Positions 20,329-31,001 of a stretch of 64,000 nucleotides of DNA are shown piece after piece. The notes beneath the pieces were generated by a model. That model made no database searches. It was not told where the DNA came from and saw only the letters and a list, made by a program, of their open reading frames with translations. Source of the stretch: Methylocystis sp. ATCC 49242 (GTDB lineage: Bacteria; Pseudomonadota; Alphaproteobacteria; Rhizobiales; Beijerinckiaceae); contig NZ_KE124774.1 in the NCBI RefSeq assembly GCF_000188155.2, positions 718,736 through 782,735 on the forward strand, read 5' to 3'. Numbering within the stretch: the first letter of the stretch is position 1; each line of letters starts with the position of its first letter. The translations under genes and the position numbers were made by a program.

Positions 20329-20647
20329 GCCGGCGCCCTGGTCGCCCGAGACCGGGGGCGTCGCGGTCTGGCTGCGGCTGACTCCCAAGGGCGGCCGGGA
20401 CGCCATCGAGGGCGTCGAGACGCTCTCGGACGGCCGCGCCGTGCTGAAGGCGCGGGTGCGGGCCGCGCCCGAAGACGGTCGCGCCAATGCGGCGTTGATC
20501 GAACTGATCGCGAAGGCGCTGCGCGCGCCAAAAAACGCGGTGTCGATTCGCTCCGGCGAGACGAGCCGCGTGAAGAAGATTTTCATTGCGGGCGATTCCG
20601 CGACCTACCTCGACGCGCTGGCGAAGCTGGCGCCAACAAGTGGCTGA
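20315..20647 (+). CDS. DUF167 (YggU-like) protein
   Basis: A 110-residue small soluble protein of the DUF167/YggU family. It has VAVWLRLTPKGGRDAIEGVE, the conserved ARVRAAPEDGRANAALIELI and IRSGETSRVKKIFIAG. The family's biochemical role is unknown. The start is a TTG at 20315 inside the end of yggT, implying translational coupling. YggT-DUF167 pairing is common in proteobacteria. It precedes the mesaconyl-CoA hydratase gene by 3 bp. Confidence 0.88.
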   Translation: MSSDKPAPWSPETGGVAVWLRLTPKGGRDAIEGVETLSDGRAVLKARVRAAPEDGRANAALIELIAKALRAPKNAVSIRSGETSRVKKIFIAGDSATYLDALAKLAPTSG

Positions 20648-20650
20648 GAG

Positions 20651-21709
20651 ATGAGCAAGTCCAAGATCAACGTCGGCAATTTCTTCGAGGATTTCAAAAT
20701 CGGTCAGGTGCTGCGCCACGCTGCGCCGCGTACCGTGACGACGGGCGAAGTCGCCTTTTACACTGCGCTTTATCTGCCGCGTTTCGCCGTGCAGTCCTCC
20801 AAGGCTTTCGCGCAGGCGATCGGCTATCAGGATGCGCCCATCGACGACATGCTGGTGTTTCACCTCGTGCTCGGCAAGACCGTGCCGGACGTGTCGCTCA
20901 ACGCCATCGCCAATCTCGGCTACGCGGATTTCAAATTTCTTACGCCCGTCTACCCCGGCGACACGCTCGACGCGACCTCGGAGGTCATTGGCCTCAAGGA
21001 GAACTCCAACAAGGAGACCGGCGTCGTCTATGTGCGCACGACTGGCAAGAATCAGCGCGGCGAGACCGTGCTCTCCTACGCCCGCTGGGTGATGGTGAAG
21101 AAGCGCGACAAGAACGCGCCCGTCGGCCCCGAAGTGATCCCCGATCTGCCCAAGGCCGTTGCGCCGTCCGAGCTCGGCAAGGCCGTGCCGGCGATCAATG
21201 TCGCGGCTTACGACAAGGCGCTCGCCGGCTCGCCGTTCTTCTGGGGCGATTACGAGAAGGGTGAGAAGATCGACCACATCGACGGCATGACGGTGGAGGA
21301 AGCCGAGCATCAGCTCGCCACGCGCCTCTACCAGAACAACTCGAAGGTCCACTTCAACCAGTATTACGAGGCGCAGGGACGTTTCGGAAAGCGCATTATC
21401 TACGGCGGCCATGTGATTTCCCTGGCGCGCGCTCTCTCCTTCAATGGCCTCGAGAACGTCTTCCACATCTCGGCGGTGAATGGCGGCCGGCACGTCAATC
21501 CGCTGTTCGCCGGCGGCACCGTCTTCGCCTGGAGCGAGGTGCTGGACAAGGCGGAAATACCCGGCCGCAGCGACATCGGCGCGCTGCGCATGCGTCTCGT
21601 CGCGACCAAGGACAAGCCCTGCGCCGATTTCCCGCTGAACGGCGCCGACGGCAAGCCGGACCCGGCCGTGCTGCTTGACCTCGATTACTGGGCGGTGTTG
21701 CCTAGGTAA
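20651..21709 (+). CDS. meaC: mesaconyl-CoA hydratase (beta-methylmalyl-CoA dehydratase)
   Basis: A 352-residue double-hotdog MaoC-like protein. N-terminal NVGNFFEDFKIGQVLRHAAP and the first half AFYTALYLPRFAVQSSKAFA match the mesaconyl-CoA hydratase (Mcd/MeaC) family; the second hotdog holds the hydratase loop FNQYYEAQGRFGKRIIYGGH. It interconverts mesaconyl-CoA and beta-methylmalyl-CoA in the ethylmalonyl-CoA pathway, which regenerates glyoxylate for the serine cycle in methylotrophs lacking isocitrate lyase. Length agrees with the family. Close spacing to DUF167 suggests co-transcription. No other pathway gene is nearby. Confidence 0.88.
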   Translation: MSKSKINVGNFFEDFKIGQVLRHAAPRTVTTGEVAFYTALYLPRFAVQSSKAFAQAIGYQDAPIDDMLVFHLVLGKTVPDVSLNAIANLGYADFKFLTPVYPGDTLDATSEVIGLKENSNKETGVVYVRTTGKNQRGETVLSYARWVMVKKRDKNAPVGPEVIPDLPKAVAPSELGKAVPAINVAAYDKALAGSPFFWGDYEKGEKIDHIDGMTVEEAEHQLATRLYQNNSKVHFNQYYEAQGRFGKRIIYGGHVISLARALSFNGLENVFHISAVNGGRHVNPLFAGGTVFAWSEVLDKAEIPGRSDIGALRMRLVATKDKPCADFPLNGADGKPDPAVLLDLDYWAVLPR

Positions 21710-21752
21710 GCCCCGACGCGCGCGCATCGCGGCGTAATTTGAGGAGGATTGT

Positions 21753-22169
21753 ATGTTCAAGGCTTCTCTCGTCGCCGTAATGCTCGCGTTTTCCGTCGCG
21801 ACCGCGCAGCCTGTCCGGGCCGAGGTACAGTCGATCGACGTCCTCGTCGTGCCGCTGGATAAATTGCCGAGCTACGGCTCGGTCGTGTCGGCCTGGTATG
21901 GCAAGCCGGTCTATGACCCGTCGGAAAAGAAGGTTGGCGCGATCACCGACATGCTGTTCGACGCGAATGGTTCGATCAACGCCGTGATGCTGAATGTCGG
22001 CGGCTTCCTCGGCGTGGGGGCGAAACATGTCGCCGTGCCGGTGACTGCCATCACTTTCACGGCGAAGAACAACAAGTCGTGGCTGACCATCAACACGACG
22101 AAGGACATTTTGAAAAAGGCTGTCGGCTACAAGTTCGACAAGCAGATGGGCGTGTGGAATCCGGAGTGA
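21753..22169 (+). CDS. secreted PRC-barrel domain protein
   Basis: A 138-residue exported protein. Signal peptide about residues 1-23 (MFKASLVAVMLAFSVATAQP, then VRAE). One PRC-barrel domain follows: WYGKPVYDPSEKKVGAITDM, LFDANGSINAVMLNVGGFLG and AKHVAVPVTAITF. PRC-barrel proteins of this periplasmic type are common in Rhizobiales, with unclear function. A GGAGG site precedes the ATG at 21753. The IS630 element begins 110 bp past its stop. Confidence 0.88.
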   Translation: MFKASLVAVMLAFSVATAQPVRAEVQSIDVLVVPLDKLPSYGSVVSAWYGKPVYDPSEKKVGAITDMLFDANGSINAVMLNVGGFLGVGAKHVAVPVTAITFTAKNNKSWLTINTTKDILKKAVGYKFDKQMGVWNPE

Positions 22170-22279
22170 TTTGAGTCGCTTGCGACATGAGGCGCGAGGA
22201 GGCCCGCACCCGCGCGCCAAATTGAAACCGCCCGCGCCGCCAGTCTTCGCCGGGATGCTAGGCGCAAGCCGAAAAGCTA

Positions 22280-23324
22280 GAGCATTTCCCTGTATTTCTG
22301 AATCGGGAGGGATTCCTGTTTTAGCAGGAGTGTGATTCAAGATGCTGGCTGGGCGGAGGCCAGCATCCAATGGTTCGACCTCTCTCCAATGATCTTCGAG
22401 AGCGTGTGGTTGCGTCGGTTTTGGCTGGCGAGAGTTGCCGCGCCGTGGCTTTGCGCTTTGGCGTGGCCGTGTCATCGGTCGTGAAGTGGTCGCAGCGCCA
22501 GCGCGAGACGGGCTCGGTCGCGCCGGCAAAAATGGGCGGCTATCGCAAGCGCGTGCTGGAGCCGCATCGCGCTTTCATTGTCGAGCGTCTGGCGCAGACG
22601 CCGCATTTGACGTTGCATGGCCTCAAGGACGAGCTGCTGGCGCGCGGGGTCAAGGTTTCGCACAACGCCATTTGGATGTTCCTGCGCCGCGAGGGGCTGC
22701 GGTTCAAAAAAACGCTGCTGGCGCTCGAACAAGGCCGCGCTGACATTGCGCGACGGCGCAAGCGCTGGCAATCGCTGCAAGCGCGCCTCGATCCCAGGCG
22801 GCTGGTCTTCATCGACGAGACCTGGATCAAGACGAACATGACGCCGCTGCGCGGCTGGGGCCCCAAGGGCAAGCGCTTGCGCGGCCTCGCGCCGCACGGC
22901 CATTGGCGCACGTTGACCTTTCTCGGCGCGCTGCGCTGCGATCGTCTCGACGCGCCCTGCGTCTTCGACGGGCCAATCAACGGCGCGTGTTTCCGCGCCT
23001 ATGTCGAACAACAACTCGTCCCCGCGCTTAAGCAGGGCGATATTGTCATTATGGACAATCTCGGCAGTCACAAGGGCGAGGCGGTGCGACGCGCGATCCG
23101 CGCCGCCGGAGCCAGACTGTGGTTTCTGCCGCCCTATTCGCCCGACCTCAATCCAATCGAACAGACCTTTTCCAAGCTCAAACACTGGATGCGACAGGCG
23201 CAGCAGCGAACCATCGATGAAACCTGGCGACAGATCGGACGCCTCGCAAAAGACATCCAACCACAAGAATGCAGCAACTACTTCACAAACGCAGGATACG
23301 CTTCCGTCAAAATATGAAACGCTC
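22280..23324 (+). mobile_element. IS630-family insertion sequence, complete
   Basis: A 1045-bp element with terminal inverted repeats: the left end reads gagcatttc and the right end, reversed, reads gagcgtttc (one mismatch in nine). It is flanked by the TA dinucleotides at 22278-22279 and 23325-23326, the target duplication expected for IS630. It holds a single intact transposase frame. It sits in the intergenic space between the PRC-barrel gene and dnaB, without breaking a recognisable gene. Confidence 0.85.
22370..23317 (+). CDS. IS630-family transposase
   Basis: A 315-residue transposase. The N-terminal helix-turn-helix ([36 protein letters not shown]) binds the ends. A winged helix with [20 protein letters not shown] follows. 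The DDE catalytic core shows [20 protein letters not shown] for the first aspartate, [16 protein letters not shown] for the second and [20 protein letters not shown] for the glutamate. All key residues are present, so the element may be active. Confidence 0.95.
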   Translation: MVRPLSNDLRERVVASVLAGESCRAVALRFGVAVSSVVKWSQRQRETGSVAPAKMGGYRKRVLEPHRAFIVERLAQTPHLTLHGLKDELLARGVKVSHNAIWMFLRREGLRFKKTLLALEQGRADIARRRKRWQSLQARLDPRRLVFIDETWIKTNMTPLRGWGPKGKRLRGLAPHGHWRTLTFLGALRCDRLDAPCVFDGPINGACFRAYVEQQLVPALKQGDIVIMDNLGSHKGEAVRRAIRAAGARLWFLPPYSPDLNPIEQTFSKLKHWMRQAQQRTIDETWRQIGRLAKDIQPQECSNYFTNAGYASVKI

Positions 23325-23416
23325 TAAATCGCAAATTTACGCTCTGCGGGGTTGGCGCCCCGATCGAGTCGATGGCCGGGACAAGCCCGGCCATTGCGTC
23401 TCAGGATCGAGCGTCG

Positions 23417-24928
23417 TCAATCCCCCATCCGCGCCGGCAGCTTGTCCTCGTCCGCGAGATTGGAGAATCGCGTCACCTCGGCCTCGAAGGCGAGCGGCAC
23501 CGTGCCCGTGGGGCCGTGGCGCTGCTTGCCGATGATGGCCTCGGCCCGGCCATGGGCGCGCTCCATCTCGGCCATCCAGTTGATGTGCTCTTCCGTGCCC
23601 TCGCGCGGTTCGCGGTTACGCAGGTAGTATTCCTCGCGATAAACGAAGAGCACCACGTCGGCGTCCTGTTCGATCGAGCCGGATTCGCGAAGGTCCGAGA
23701 GCTGCGGGCGCTTGTCGTCGCGCGCCTCCACCTGACGCGAAAGCTGGGACAGCGCGATCACCGGGACATTCAGCTCTTTCGCCAAAGCTTTCAGGCCCGT
23801 CGTGATTTCGGTGAGCTCCTGCACGCGATTGGCGTCGCGCGACTTCGATCCGGCGAGAAGCTGGAGGTAATCCACCACCAGCAGGTCGAGTCCCTTCTGG
23901 CGTTTCAGGCGCCGCGCTCTCGCGGTGAGCTGCGCGATGGAAATGCCGCCGCTCTGGTCGATGTAGAAGGGAATGCTCTGCATCTCGCGCGCGGCGTCGG
24001 TGATGCGGCGGAAATCGTCCTCATTGATGTCGCCGCGGCGGATCTTGTAGCTCGGCACGCCGGATTGTTCGGCGATCACGCGGGTCGCCAATTGCTCGGC
24101 GGACATTTCGAGCGAGAAAAAGCCGACAATGCCGCCGTTGATCGTCTTGTGCGAACCGTCGGGCTCGGTCTCGTATTGATAGGCCTTGGCGATGTTGAAG
24201 GCGATGTTGGTTGCGAGCGCCGTTTTGCCCATGCCGGGACGGCCCGCGACGATGATGAGATCGGATTTTTGTAACCCGCCCATCTTCTCGTCGAGATCGA
24301 TCAGCCCCGTCGCAATGCCGGAAAGATGGCCGTCGCGCATATAGGCGCTGTTGGCCATGTCGATGGCGATGACGAGCGCATCCGAAAAGCGCTGAAAGCC
24401 GCCGTCGTAACGGCCGGTCTCGGCGATCGAATAGAGCTTGCGCTCGGCCTCCTCGATCTGCGCGCGCGGGGTGGCGTCGATCGGCGAATCATATGCCGTG
24501 TTGACGATGTCCTCGCCGATGGCGATCAGGTCGCGCCGCGTCGCGAGATCGTGGACGATGCGGCCATAGTCTTCGGCGTTGATGATCGTCGTCGCCTCGG
24601 CGGCGAGTCGCGCTAGATAGGCCTGAATCGTCACGCCGGCCGGCAGTTCGATTTCCGCGAGGAAGGTTTTCAGCGTGACGACGGTCGCGAGCTTGCCGGC
24701 GCGGATGAGCTGCCCCGCGACCTCGAAGATGCGACGATGCAGCTCCTCGGAGAAATGCTCGGGCCGCAGGAAATCCGACACTCGGTCGAAGGCGTCATTG
24801 TTGACGAGGATGGCGCCAAGCAGCGCCTGTTCCGCCTCGATATTGTGGGGCGGCGTGCGATAGGCGGGCGTCTCGGGCTGCGCGACCTGAAAAGCGCGCC
24901 GACCCGCCAATTGTTCGATTGGAGGCAT
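23417..24928 (-). CDS. dnaB: replicative DNA helicase DnaB
   Basis: A 503-residue ring helicase for the replication fork. The N-terminal domain (PPHNIEAEQALLGAILVNND) is joined by a linker to the RecA-like C-terminal domain. Walker A is VAGRPGMGKTALATN, Walker B is LDLLVVDYLQLL, and the conserved VIALSQLSRQVEARDDKRP and ESGSIEQDADVVLFVYREE follow. No intein is present. It follows rplI on the same strand as is usual for the rpsF-rpsR-rplI-dnaB neighbourhood, but a strong terminator lies between, so it has its own promoter. Confidence 0.97.
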   Translation of the reverse strand: MPPIEQLAGRRAFQVAQPETPAYRTPPHNIEAEQALLGAILVNNDAFDRVSDFLRPEHFSEELHRRIFEVAGQLIRAGKLATVVTLKTFLAEIELPAGVTIQAYLARLAAEATTIINAEDYGRIVHDLATRRDLIAIGEDIVNTAYDSPIDATPRAQIEEAERKLYSIAETGRYDGGFQRFSDALVIAIDMANSAYMRDGHLSGIATGLIDLDEKMGGLQKSDLIIVAGRPGMGKTALATNIAFNIAKAYQYETEPDGSHKTINGGIVGFFSLEMSAEQLATRVIAEQSGVPSYKIRRGDINEDDFRRITDAAREMQSIPFYIDQSGGISIAQLTARARRLKRQKGLDLLVVDYLQLLAGSKSRDANRVQELTEITTGLKALAKELNVPVIALSQLSRQVEARDDKRPQLSDLRESGSIEQDADVVLFVYREEYYLRNREPREGTEEHINWMAEMERAHGRAEAIIGKQRHGPTGTVPLAFEAEVTRFSNLADEDKLPARMGD

Positions 24929-25154
24929 GGTTCTCGATTCTAGCGAGTTGTTCTTCCTCGGCTTTCAGACGCGACGCGGAAGCCGTCCGGAATGGGTCAA
25001 CCATCGCATGAGTCCGACCCTCCGCGCCAGACTTGACTTAACGCTTCGTTCCCTTGCCCCGACTTGCGAGTCTTTTCCACATGGCGGGAAAAGAATCTCG
25101 GTGCCTATGACGAATCGCTCTTGCATCGTACGCCGAATCGAAGCGCGCGAGCCA

Positions 25155-25188
25155 AAAAAGAAAACCCGGCGGTCGCACGACCGCCGGG
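25155..25188 (-). terminator. strong intrinsic terminator downstream of rplI
   Basis: On the minus strand a perfect 10-bp stem (CCCGGCGGTC / GACCGCCGGG, loop of 4) is followed by a T-rich tract (TTTTC then TTTTTT, plus-strand 25155-25164). It begins about 29 bp after the rplI stop. Confidence 0.85.
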
Positions 25189-25216
25189 CCAGAATTGTCG
25201 AGGATTTCTAAAGCTC

Positions 25217-25780
25217 TTACAGCTCGACGTCGCCGGCTTCGGCCAGGGCGGCGCCGACTTCGAGGCCGAGATCGTCCATCGAGGTCTCTTCACGGGTCGT
25301 GATCGACTCGCCGCGCGCCTGACGCTCGGCCTCTTCTTCCGAACGCGCGACGTTGATCATGATCTTGACGTCGACTTCCGGATGCAGATGCACCGGAACC
25401 GCATGCAGGCCAAGCGCCTTGATCGGATGCGTCAGAACGATCTGATTGCGGTTCAGCGAGAAGCCGCCAGCCGTCGCGGCGTCGGCGATGTCGCGCGTGG
25501 CGACCGAGCCATAGAGATGGCCACTCTCGCCAGCCTGGCGGATGATGATGAAGCTCTGGCCGTCGAGCTTCTCGGCGACGGCTTCAGCTTCCTTCTTGGC
25601 TTCGAGATTGCGGGCCTCGATCTGGGCGCGCTGCGTCTCGAATTGCTTCTTGTTGCCTTCGGTGGCGCGCAGAGCCTTGCCCCGGGCGAGAAGGAAATTG
25701 CGGGCGTAGCCGTCGCGCACGCGCACCGTGTCGCCCATCTGGCCAAGCTTGGCCACGCGTTCCAGCAGAATGACTTCCAT
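25217..25780 (-). CDS. rplI: 50S ribosomal protein bL9
   Basis: A 187-residue ribosomal protein bL9. The N-terminal rRNA-binding domain ([37 protein letters not shown]) leads to the long central helix and the C-terminal domain ([33 protein letters not shown]). It has the extended acidic tail frequent in alphaproteobacteria. It follows DUF2232 on the same strand with a 49-bp gap, and a terminator closes the unit downstream. The start at 25780 (MEVILL) is the conserved one. Confidence 0.97.
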   Translation of the reverse strand: MEVILLERVAKLGQMGDTVRVRDGYARNFLLARGKALRATEGNKKQFETQRAQIEARNLEAKKEAEAVAEKLDGQSFIIIRQAGESGHLYGSVATRDIADAATAGGFSLNRNQIVLTHPIKALGLHAVPVHLHPEVDVKIMINVARSEEEAERQARGESITTREETSMDDLGLEVGAALAEAGDVEL

Positions 25781-25829
25781 GTTCTTGTCTCCGAAGGTTG
25801 TGCGCTTTGTCAGGAAAATCGGGACGAAG

Positions 25830-26837
25830 TCAATCCGATTTTTCCGCCGGTTTTTGCGGCTGAGCCGGCGCAGCGGCCGTTTTCCGGTCGCGATAGTTGA
25901 AAAAGAGGTCGGCGGCCCCGAGCGCCGCCAGCGGCACGATCGGCCATCCGAGCAGGCCGAGCATGAAGTAGATGATCGAGAGCACCAGCGCGCTCGACCG
26001 GGAGCCGCGAACCATAATATGGACGACGGCAAGACCCTGAAGCGCCAGCAGCAGGCCCATGGTCATGGCGAGCACGAGCCCCATTGCGCCGGACGGACCG
26101 CTGAACAGCGTCATCACGAGGCCGCTCAGAAAGACGCCGCCCACCGCGCGGGGCAGGTGAAAATCCGTCGCGATGTCCGGCCAGGGGCGGGTCAGGAGGC
26201 TGGACGCCTGCGCCAGCCGGGCGGCGATCCAGAGATTCGCGATGTGAATGAGCAGGCCATAGGCTGCGAGGAAGGCCGGCACGGCGCGGGCGACTGACCC
26301 TGAAAGCTCCGTGGGATTGATCTTGTCGGAGAGCTCCTTCTCCCTGACCATCGCGTCGAGGAGGATGAAGGCGCGCGCGCGGATCGGGTTCAGCGCCTCG
26401 TCGATGGAGCCGAAGCTGATAGTCGCGACGATGATCCAGAGCAAAATGGCGGTCGCAAGGACGGTGGCGGGGGCAAGCGAGGCCCAGCTCGAAACATGCG
26501 CGGTGACCAGATCGCGGCGGCCGCGCGGGGCGCCCGCGGCGACATAGGCGGCGAACCAGCCGGGGCCGGCGACCAGGAGCGCATAGGCCATGCCGATGAC
26601 GGGATGCAGCCAGATGGACAGGATCACCGTCGCGACGATCGCGGCGGAGAAGCCGTGGCGCACGCCGAAGCCGAGCGCGACGATCATCAGGGGCAGCGGC
26701 GCGAGATGCGCGAAGAGCAGTCCGCCAAATCCGCCGCGCGCGACCACTGCGAAAATCGCGGCCGCCGCGATTCCGCCGAGGATCGAAATCCCGATATTCT
26801 GCCAGGAGAACACGCTTTTGTCGGGCACGGACGTCAT
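25830..26837 (-). CDS. DUF2232 multi-spanning membrane protein
   Basis: A 335-residue polytopic membrane protein. Several hydrophobic segments alternate with short loops, for example [20 protein letters not shown] and [20 protein letters not shown] near the N-terminus and [20 protein letters not shown] near the C-terminus. DUF2232 genes commonly lie between rpsR and rplI in alphaproteobacteria; the family may resemble ECF-type small-molecule transport subunits, but its role is not established. The rpsF and rpsR genes normally upstream are not present here. Start ATG 26837 ([10 protein letters not shown]). Confidence 0.82.
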   Translation of the reverse strand: MTSVPDKSVFSWQNIGISILGGIAAAAIFAVVARGGFGGLLFAHLAPLPLMIVALGFGVRHGFSAAIVATVILSIWLHPVIGMAYALLVAGPGWFAAYVAAGAPRGRRDLVTAHVSSWASLAPATVLATAILLWIIVATISFGSIDEALNPIRARAFILLDAMVREKELSDKINPTELSGSVARAVPAFLAAYGLLIHIANLWIAARLAQASSLLTRPWPDIATDFHLPRAVGGVFLSGLVMTLFSGPSGAMGLVLAMTMGLLLALQGLAVVHIMVRGSRSSALVLSIIYFMLGLLGWPIVPLAALGAADLFFNYRDRKTAAAPAQPQKPAEKSD

Positions 26838-26881
26838 TTTCCGGGTTTCGAGGCGCCCCCGCAATGAAGCGCGGGAAAGCC

Positions 26882-26916
26882 AAAAAGCGCCGGGACGACC
26901 CTTCGGCCGGCGGCGC
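26882..26916 (-). terminator. intrinsic terminator of the ABC permease operon
   Basis: On the minus strand, outer arms GCGCCG/CGGCGC (26887-26892 with 26911-26916), with further pairing inside, are followed by TTTTT. It lies about 107 bp past the permease stop and in front of the DUF2232 gene, dividing the two units. Confidence 0.7.
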
Positions 26917-27022
26917 GCATCAGCTTTTATGCCGGAGCGAGGCGAAGGGCAAGGGCGCGGATGACCTTCTTGCCTGCGCGGCGGTTCCGGATTTCAAATT
27001 TCGTCTTGCCGATGCTCGAGCA

Positions 27023-29580
27023 TCACAATTCGCGCAATTCCGGGCCCGGGCGCCGCGAGAGAACGCGCCATGTGCCCGCCAAACCAAGCCCGATCGTGAC
27101 CGCCAGCGTCGCAGCCGTCGTCAGCGCGATCGTTCCCGGCAGGAAGACGAAGTCGAATTTCATCAGGAAGGTTGTCATCACATAGGCCGCTGCGGCGCCG
27201 GCGGCGAGCGCGATGAACGAGGCGACGAGTCCGACAAGTCCGAACTCCAGCCCATAGGCCGCGGCGAGCCAGCCGCGCGTCGCGCCAAGCGTCTTCAGCA
27301 CCACTGCGTCGTGCAGGCGGGCGCGCTGGCCGCTTGCGACCGCGCTGGCGAGCGCGAGAATCGCCGTCACGATGGCGAGCCCCGCCGCCGCGCGGGCGGC
27401 GAGCGCCAGCTGTCCGGCAATCTTGTCGATGGCGGCGATCGCCTCCTTGACCCTGACCGAGACGATCATCGGAAAGCGCTTCGCCGTCTCGCGGGCAATT
27501 TTCGCGTCCATGGCGTCGCGCGCCGCGATGGACGGCGCGCCATAGGCGATGGTGAACAGCTCGGTGTAGGGCGCGCCGGCGAAGACGTTGGGCGAGAACA
27601 CCATCACGAAATTGATTCCATAGCTGCGCCAGTCCACCTTGCGCAGGCTTGCGACTTTCGCGATTGTTTCACGGCCGAGGACATTCACCTTTATGTCGTC
27701 GCCAATGCCGAGGCTCATCCCTTCTGCGATCTTCGCCTCGAGCGATACGAGTGGCGGTCCGGCGTAGTCGGCCGGCCACCATTCGCCGGCGACGATCTGG
27801 GAATTTTCCGGAAGCCTCGCCGAGAAGGTCACACCGCGGTCGCCTTCCAGCGCCCATTTCGCCTCGTCGTTCACGGCGAGTTTTTCGACGGGGACGCCCT
27901 TCACCGCGACGATGCGGCCGCGCATCATCGGCACATGCGCGATATGCGCCGCCGGCGCCTGTTCGGCGAGGAAGGCGCGGAATTCCGCCGCCTGCGCCTT
28001 CGGCGCGTCTATGAAGAAGAAATTCGGAATTTCGCCCGCGTCCGCGCGGGCGAGTTCATTGTGGATCGCGCCCTCGACCAAAGCGAGCGCGATGAGCAAC
28101 GTTTGCGTAAGTCCGATGGAGACGATCAGAGCGGGCGTGAGACTTTTCGGCCGCCAAATATTGGCGAGCGCGAGCCGCAACCTGGCGTCGCGCGGGCGGG
28201 GCAGGGCGCGGGCGATCCGCATGGTGAGCCACGCCGCGCCGCGCAGCAGGCCGAAGGCGATGATCGCCGCGCCGAGATAGAAGACGCCGAGCTTGAGGTC
28301 CGAGGCGGAAAGAATCACCAGCGCGGTCAGGGCGACGCCGGCGGCCCAGGCGCCCACGCGGTAACGCGTGAGCTTCGCGCCGCGCGGGTCGTCGCGCAAA
28401 AGCGCGGCGACGGGAATTTCATGTGCGCGGCCCAACGGGACGAGCGAGAAGATCAGCGTCACCAGCAGCCCGTAAAGCGCGCCGAACGCCGCGCCGCGCG
28501 CGTCGAGCGCAGCGGACACCGGGAGCTCCGCGACCTGCCGCAATCCCTCCGACGCCGCCCATGGGATCACTGCGCCGACCGCGAGGCCGAGAATGATCGC
28601 GAAGGAGGCCGCCGCCAGCACTTGCGCCAGCGCGATGGCGAAGACGCGCGAACCCGTCGCGCCCAGCGCCTTCAGGACGGCGAATTGGGTCCGCTTGCGC
28701 TCCACGAAACCATGCACGGCGTTGGCTACGCCGGCGCCGCCCGCAACCAGCGCCGTCAACGCAACGAGCGTCAACAATTGCGTGAAGCGTTCGAGATTGC
28801 GGGTGAATTGCGGGGAGACGGCGTCGCGCGTTCTCGTCTCCCAGCCCGCCTGAGGAAAGGCGGTTTCGACTTCCGTCCTGAAAGCCTTTACCGCCTCGTC
28901 GCTTGCGTTACCGATCAGGGTCACGCGCGTGACATTGCGGACAACCGAACCGGCCGTGACCAGCCCGGCGTCGACGAGCGCGCGTCTCGACATCAGCACG
29001 CGTGGTCCGAGGCCGACGCCGCCCGCGAGCTTGTCGGGTTCGCTCACGAGCTTAGCGCGCAGCTGCACGCGCGAATTGCCGATCATCAGCGTGTCGCCGA
29101 GCCTCGCGTCGAGGCGCGCGAGAAGCATCGGATCGACGATTATCCCGGCGACGCCATCGCGTTCCGCCAGCGCTTCGGCGAGCGGGAGAGCAGGCTCCGT
29201 CTCGACCGCCCCGAAGGCGGGGTAGCTCGCCGGGTCTATGGCCTTGATCTCGACCATCGCCGCTTCGCCGTCGTCGCGCCGCGCCATGGCGCGCATGAGA
29301 GAGATTTCGGAAAGACGTCCGCGCGCCGCGAAATAGGCGCGCTGCTCGGGAGAAGGCTCCCGCGCCACGAGGCTGAAGGAGACGTCGCCGCCGAGGATCG
29401 TGCGGCCCTCGCGGGCGAGCCCCTGCGCCAGCGAGCGCGAGAGGCCCGAGACGCCCGAAATCGCCCCAACCCCGATCACGATGCAGGCGATGAAGATCCC
29501 GAAGCCGCGCGGGTCGCCCAGAAGGTCGCGCAGGGCGAAGCGCAGGCCGAAGGGCAGGGAGCGGAAACCAGAGGCGCGCA

Positions 29581-29581
<1 letters not shown>
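27023..29581 (-). CDS. ABC transporter permease, FtsX-like (YbbP type)
   Basis: An 852-residue permease with two FtsX-type core units: N-terminal span FGIFIACIVIGVGAISGVSG with a large extracytoplasmic domain, a core near residues 260-400 (LVALTALVAGGAGVANAVHG, KRTQFAVLKALGATGSRVFA), and a second core near the C-terminus (AIVTAILALASAVASG region, HDAVVLKTLGATRGWLAAAY). This matches YbbP/LolCE-relatives. The ATPase gene just upstream overlaps by the ATGA tetranucleotide. E. coli ybbA-ybbP is likewise divergent from tesA, as here. The exported substrate is unknown; a lipid or lipoprotein-related envelope role is likely. Confidence 0.9.
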
Positions 29582-30258
<677 letters not shown>

Positions 30259-30270
30259 GGAGGTTTGTCC

Positions 30271-30969
30271 TTGAACAATGCGCCTTCAAAGACGCCTGGA
30301 TTTTATCAGTCTTATCGCCTGTTCCGGCGCGGGCTCCAAATTCTGGCGGCGGCCACGCTCATGGTCGTGAGCGCGAGCGCGCAGGCCGGGCAATTGCGAA
30401 TCCTCGCCTTCGGCGACAGCCTCACGGCCGGCGCGGGCGTCACGGCGGAAGATTCGCTGCCGGCCCAGCTCAAGCGACGGCTCGTCGCCGACGGCTTCGA
30501 CATCGAGATGATCAATGCGGGCGTCTCCGGCGACACTACGGCCGGGGGCCTCGCGCGGCTCGATTACACGCTCTCGGCGGGGCCGGTGGACATGGCCATC
30601 GTGGAGCTGGGCGCCAATGACATGCTGACCGGCGTCGACCCCAAAAAGTCACGCGCCAATCTGGACCAGATCATCTCGACGTTGCGGTCGAAAGGTGTGA
30701 CTGTGATGCTCGCCGCCATGGTGTCGAGCGCCAATTGGGGGCAAGCTTACAAACAGGATTTCGATTCGATTTATCCCGATCTGGCGAAGAAGCATGGGGT
30801 TACGATGATTCCCTTCTTCCTCGAAGGCATCTGGGGCCATCCCGCGCTGCTCGTCGACGGCGTTCATCCGAATGCGGCCGGCGTCGCCAGGATCGTCTCG
30901 AAGATCGCGCCCCAGATCGAGAAGGTTCTGACATCCATGGGCGCCACGAGATTGGCGAGCCCGAAATAG
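30271..30969 (+). CDS. TesA-like GDSL arylesterase/lysophospholipase, exported
   Basis: A 232-residue SGNH hydrolase. A long signal peptide (LFRRGLQILAAATLMVVSAS then AQA) precedes block I RILAFGDSLTAGAGV (catalytic Ser), block III VELGANDML and block V VDGVHPNAAGVARI (Asp and His). It is likely a periplasmic esterase/thioesterase/lysophospholipase I. The start is a TTG at 30271, seven bases after GGAGG; a second TTG at 30265 is too near that site. It is divergent from the YbbA-type ATPase, as in E. coli. Confidence 0.9.
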   Translation: MNNAPSKTPGFYQSYRLFRRGLQILAAATLMVVSASAQAGQLRILAFGDSLTAGAGVTAEDSLPAQLKRRLVADGFDIEMINAGVSGDTTAGGLARLDYTLSAGPVDMAIVELGANDMLTGVDPKKSRANLDQIISTLRSKGVTVMLAAMVSSANWGQAYKQDFDSIYPDLAKKHGVTMIPFFLEGIWGHPALLVDGVHPNAAGVARIVSKIAPQIEKVLTSMGATRLASPK

Positions 30970-31001
30970 CGCGCGATTCGTAACGGACAGGGGAGGAGCT
31001 C

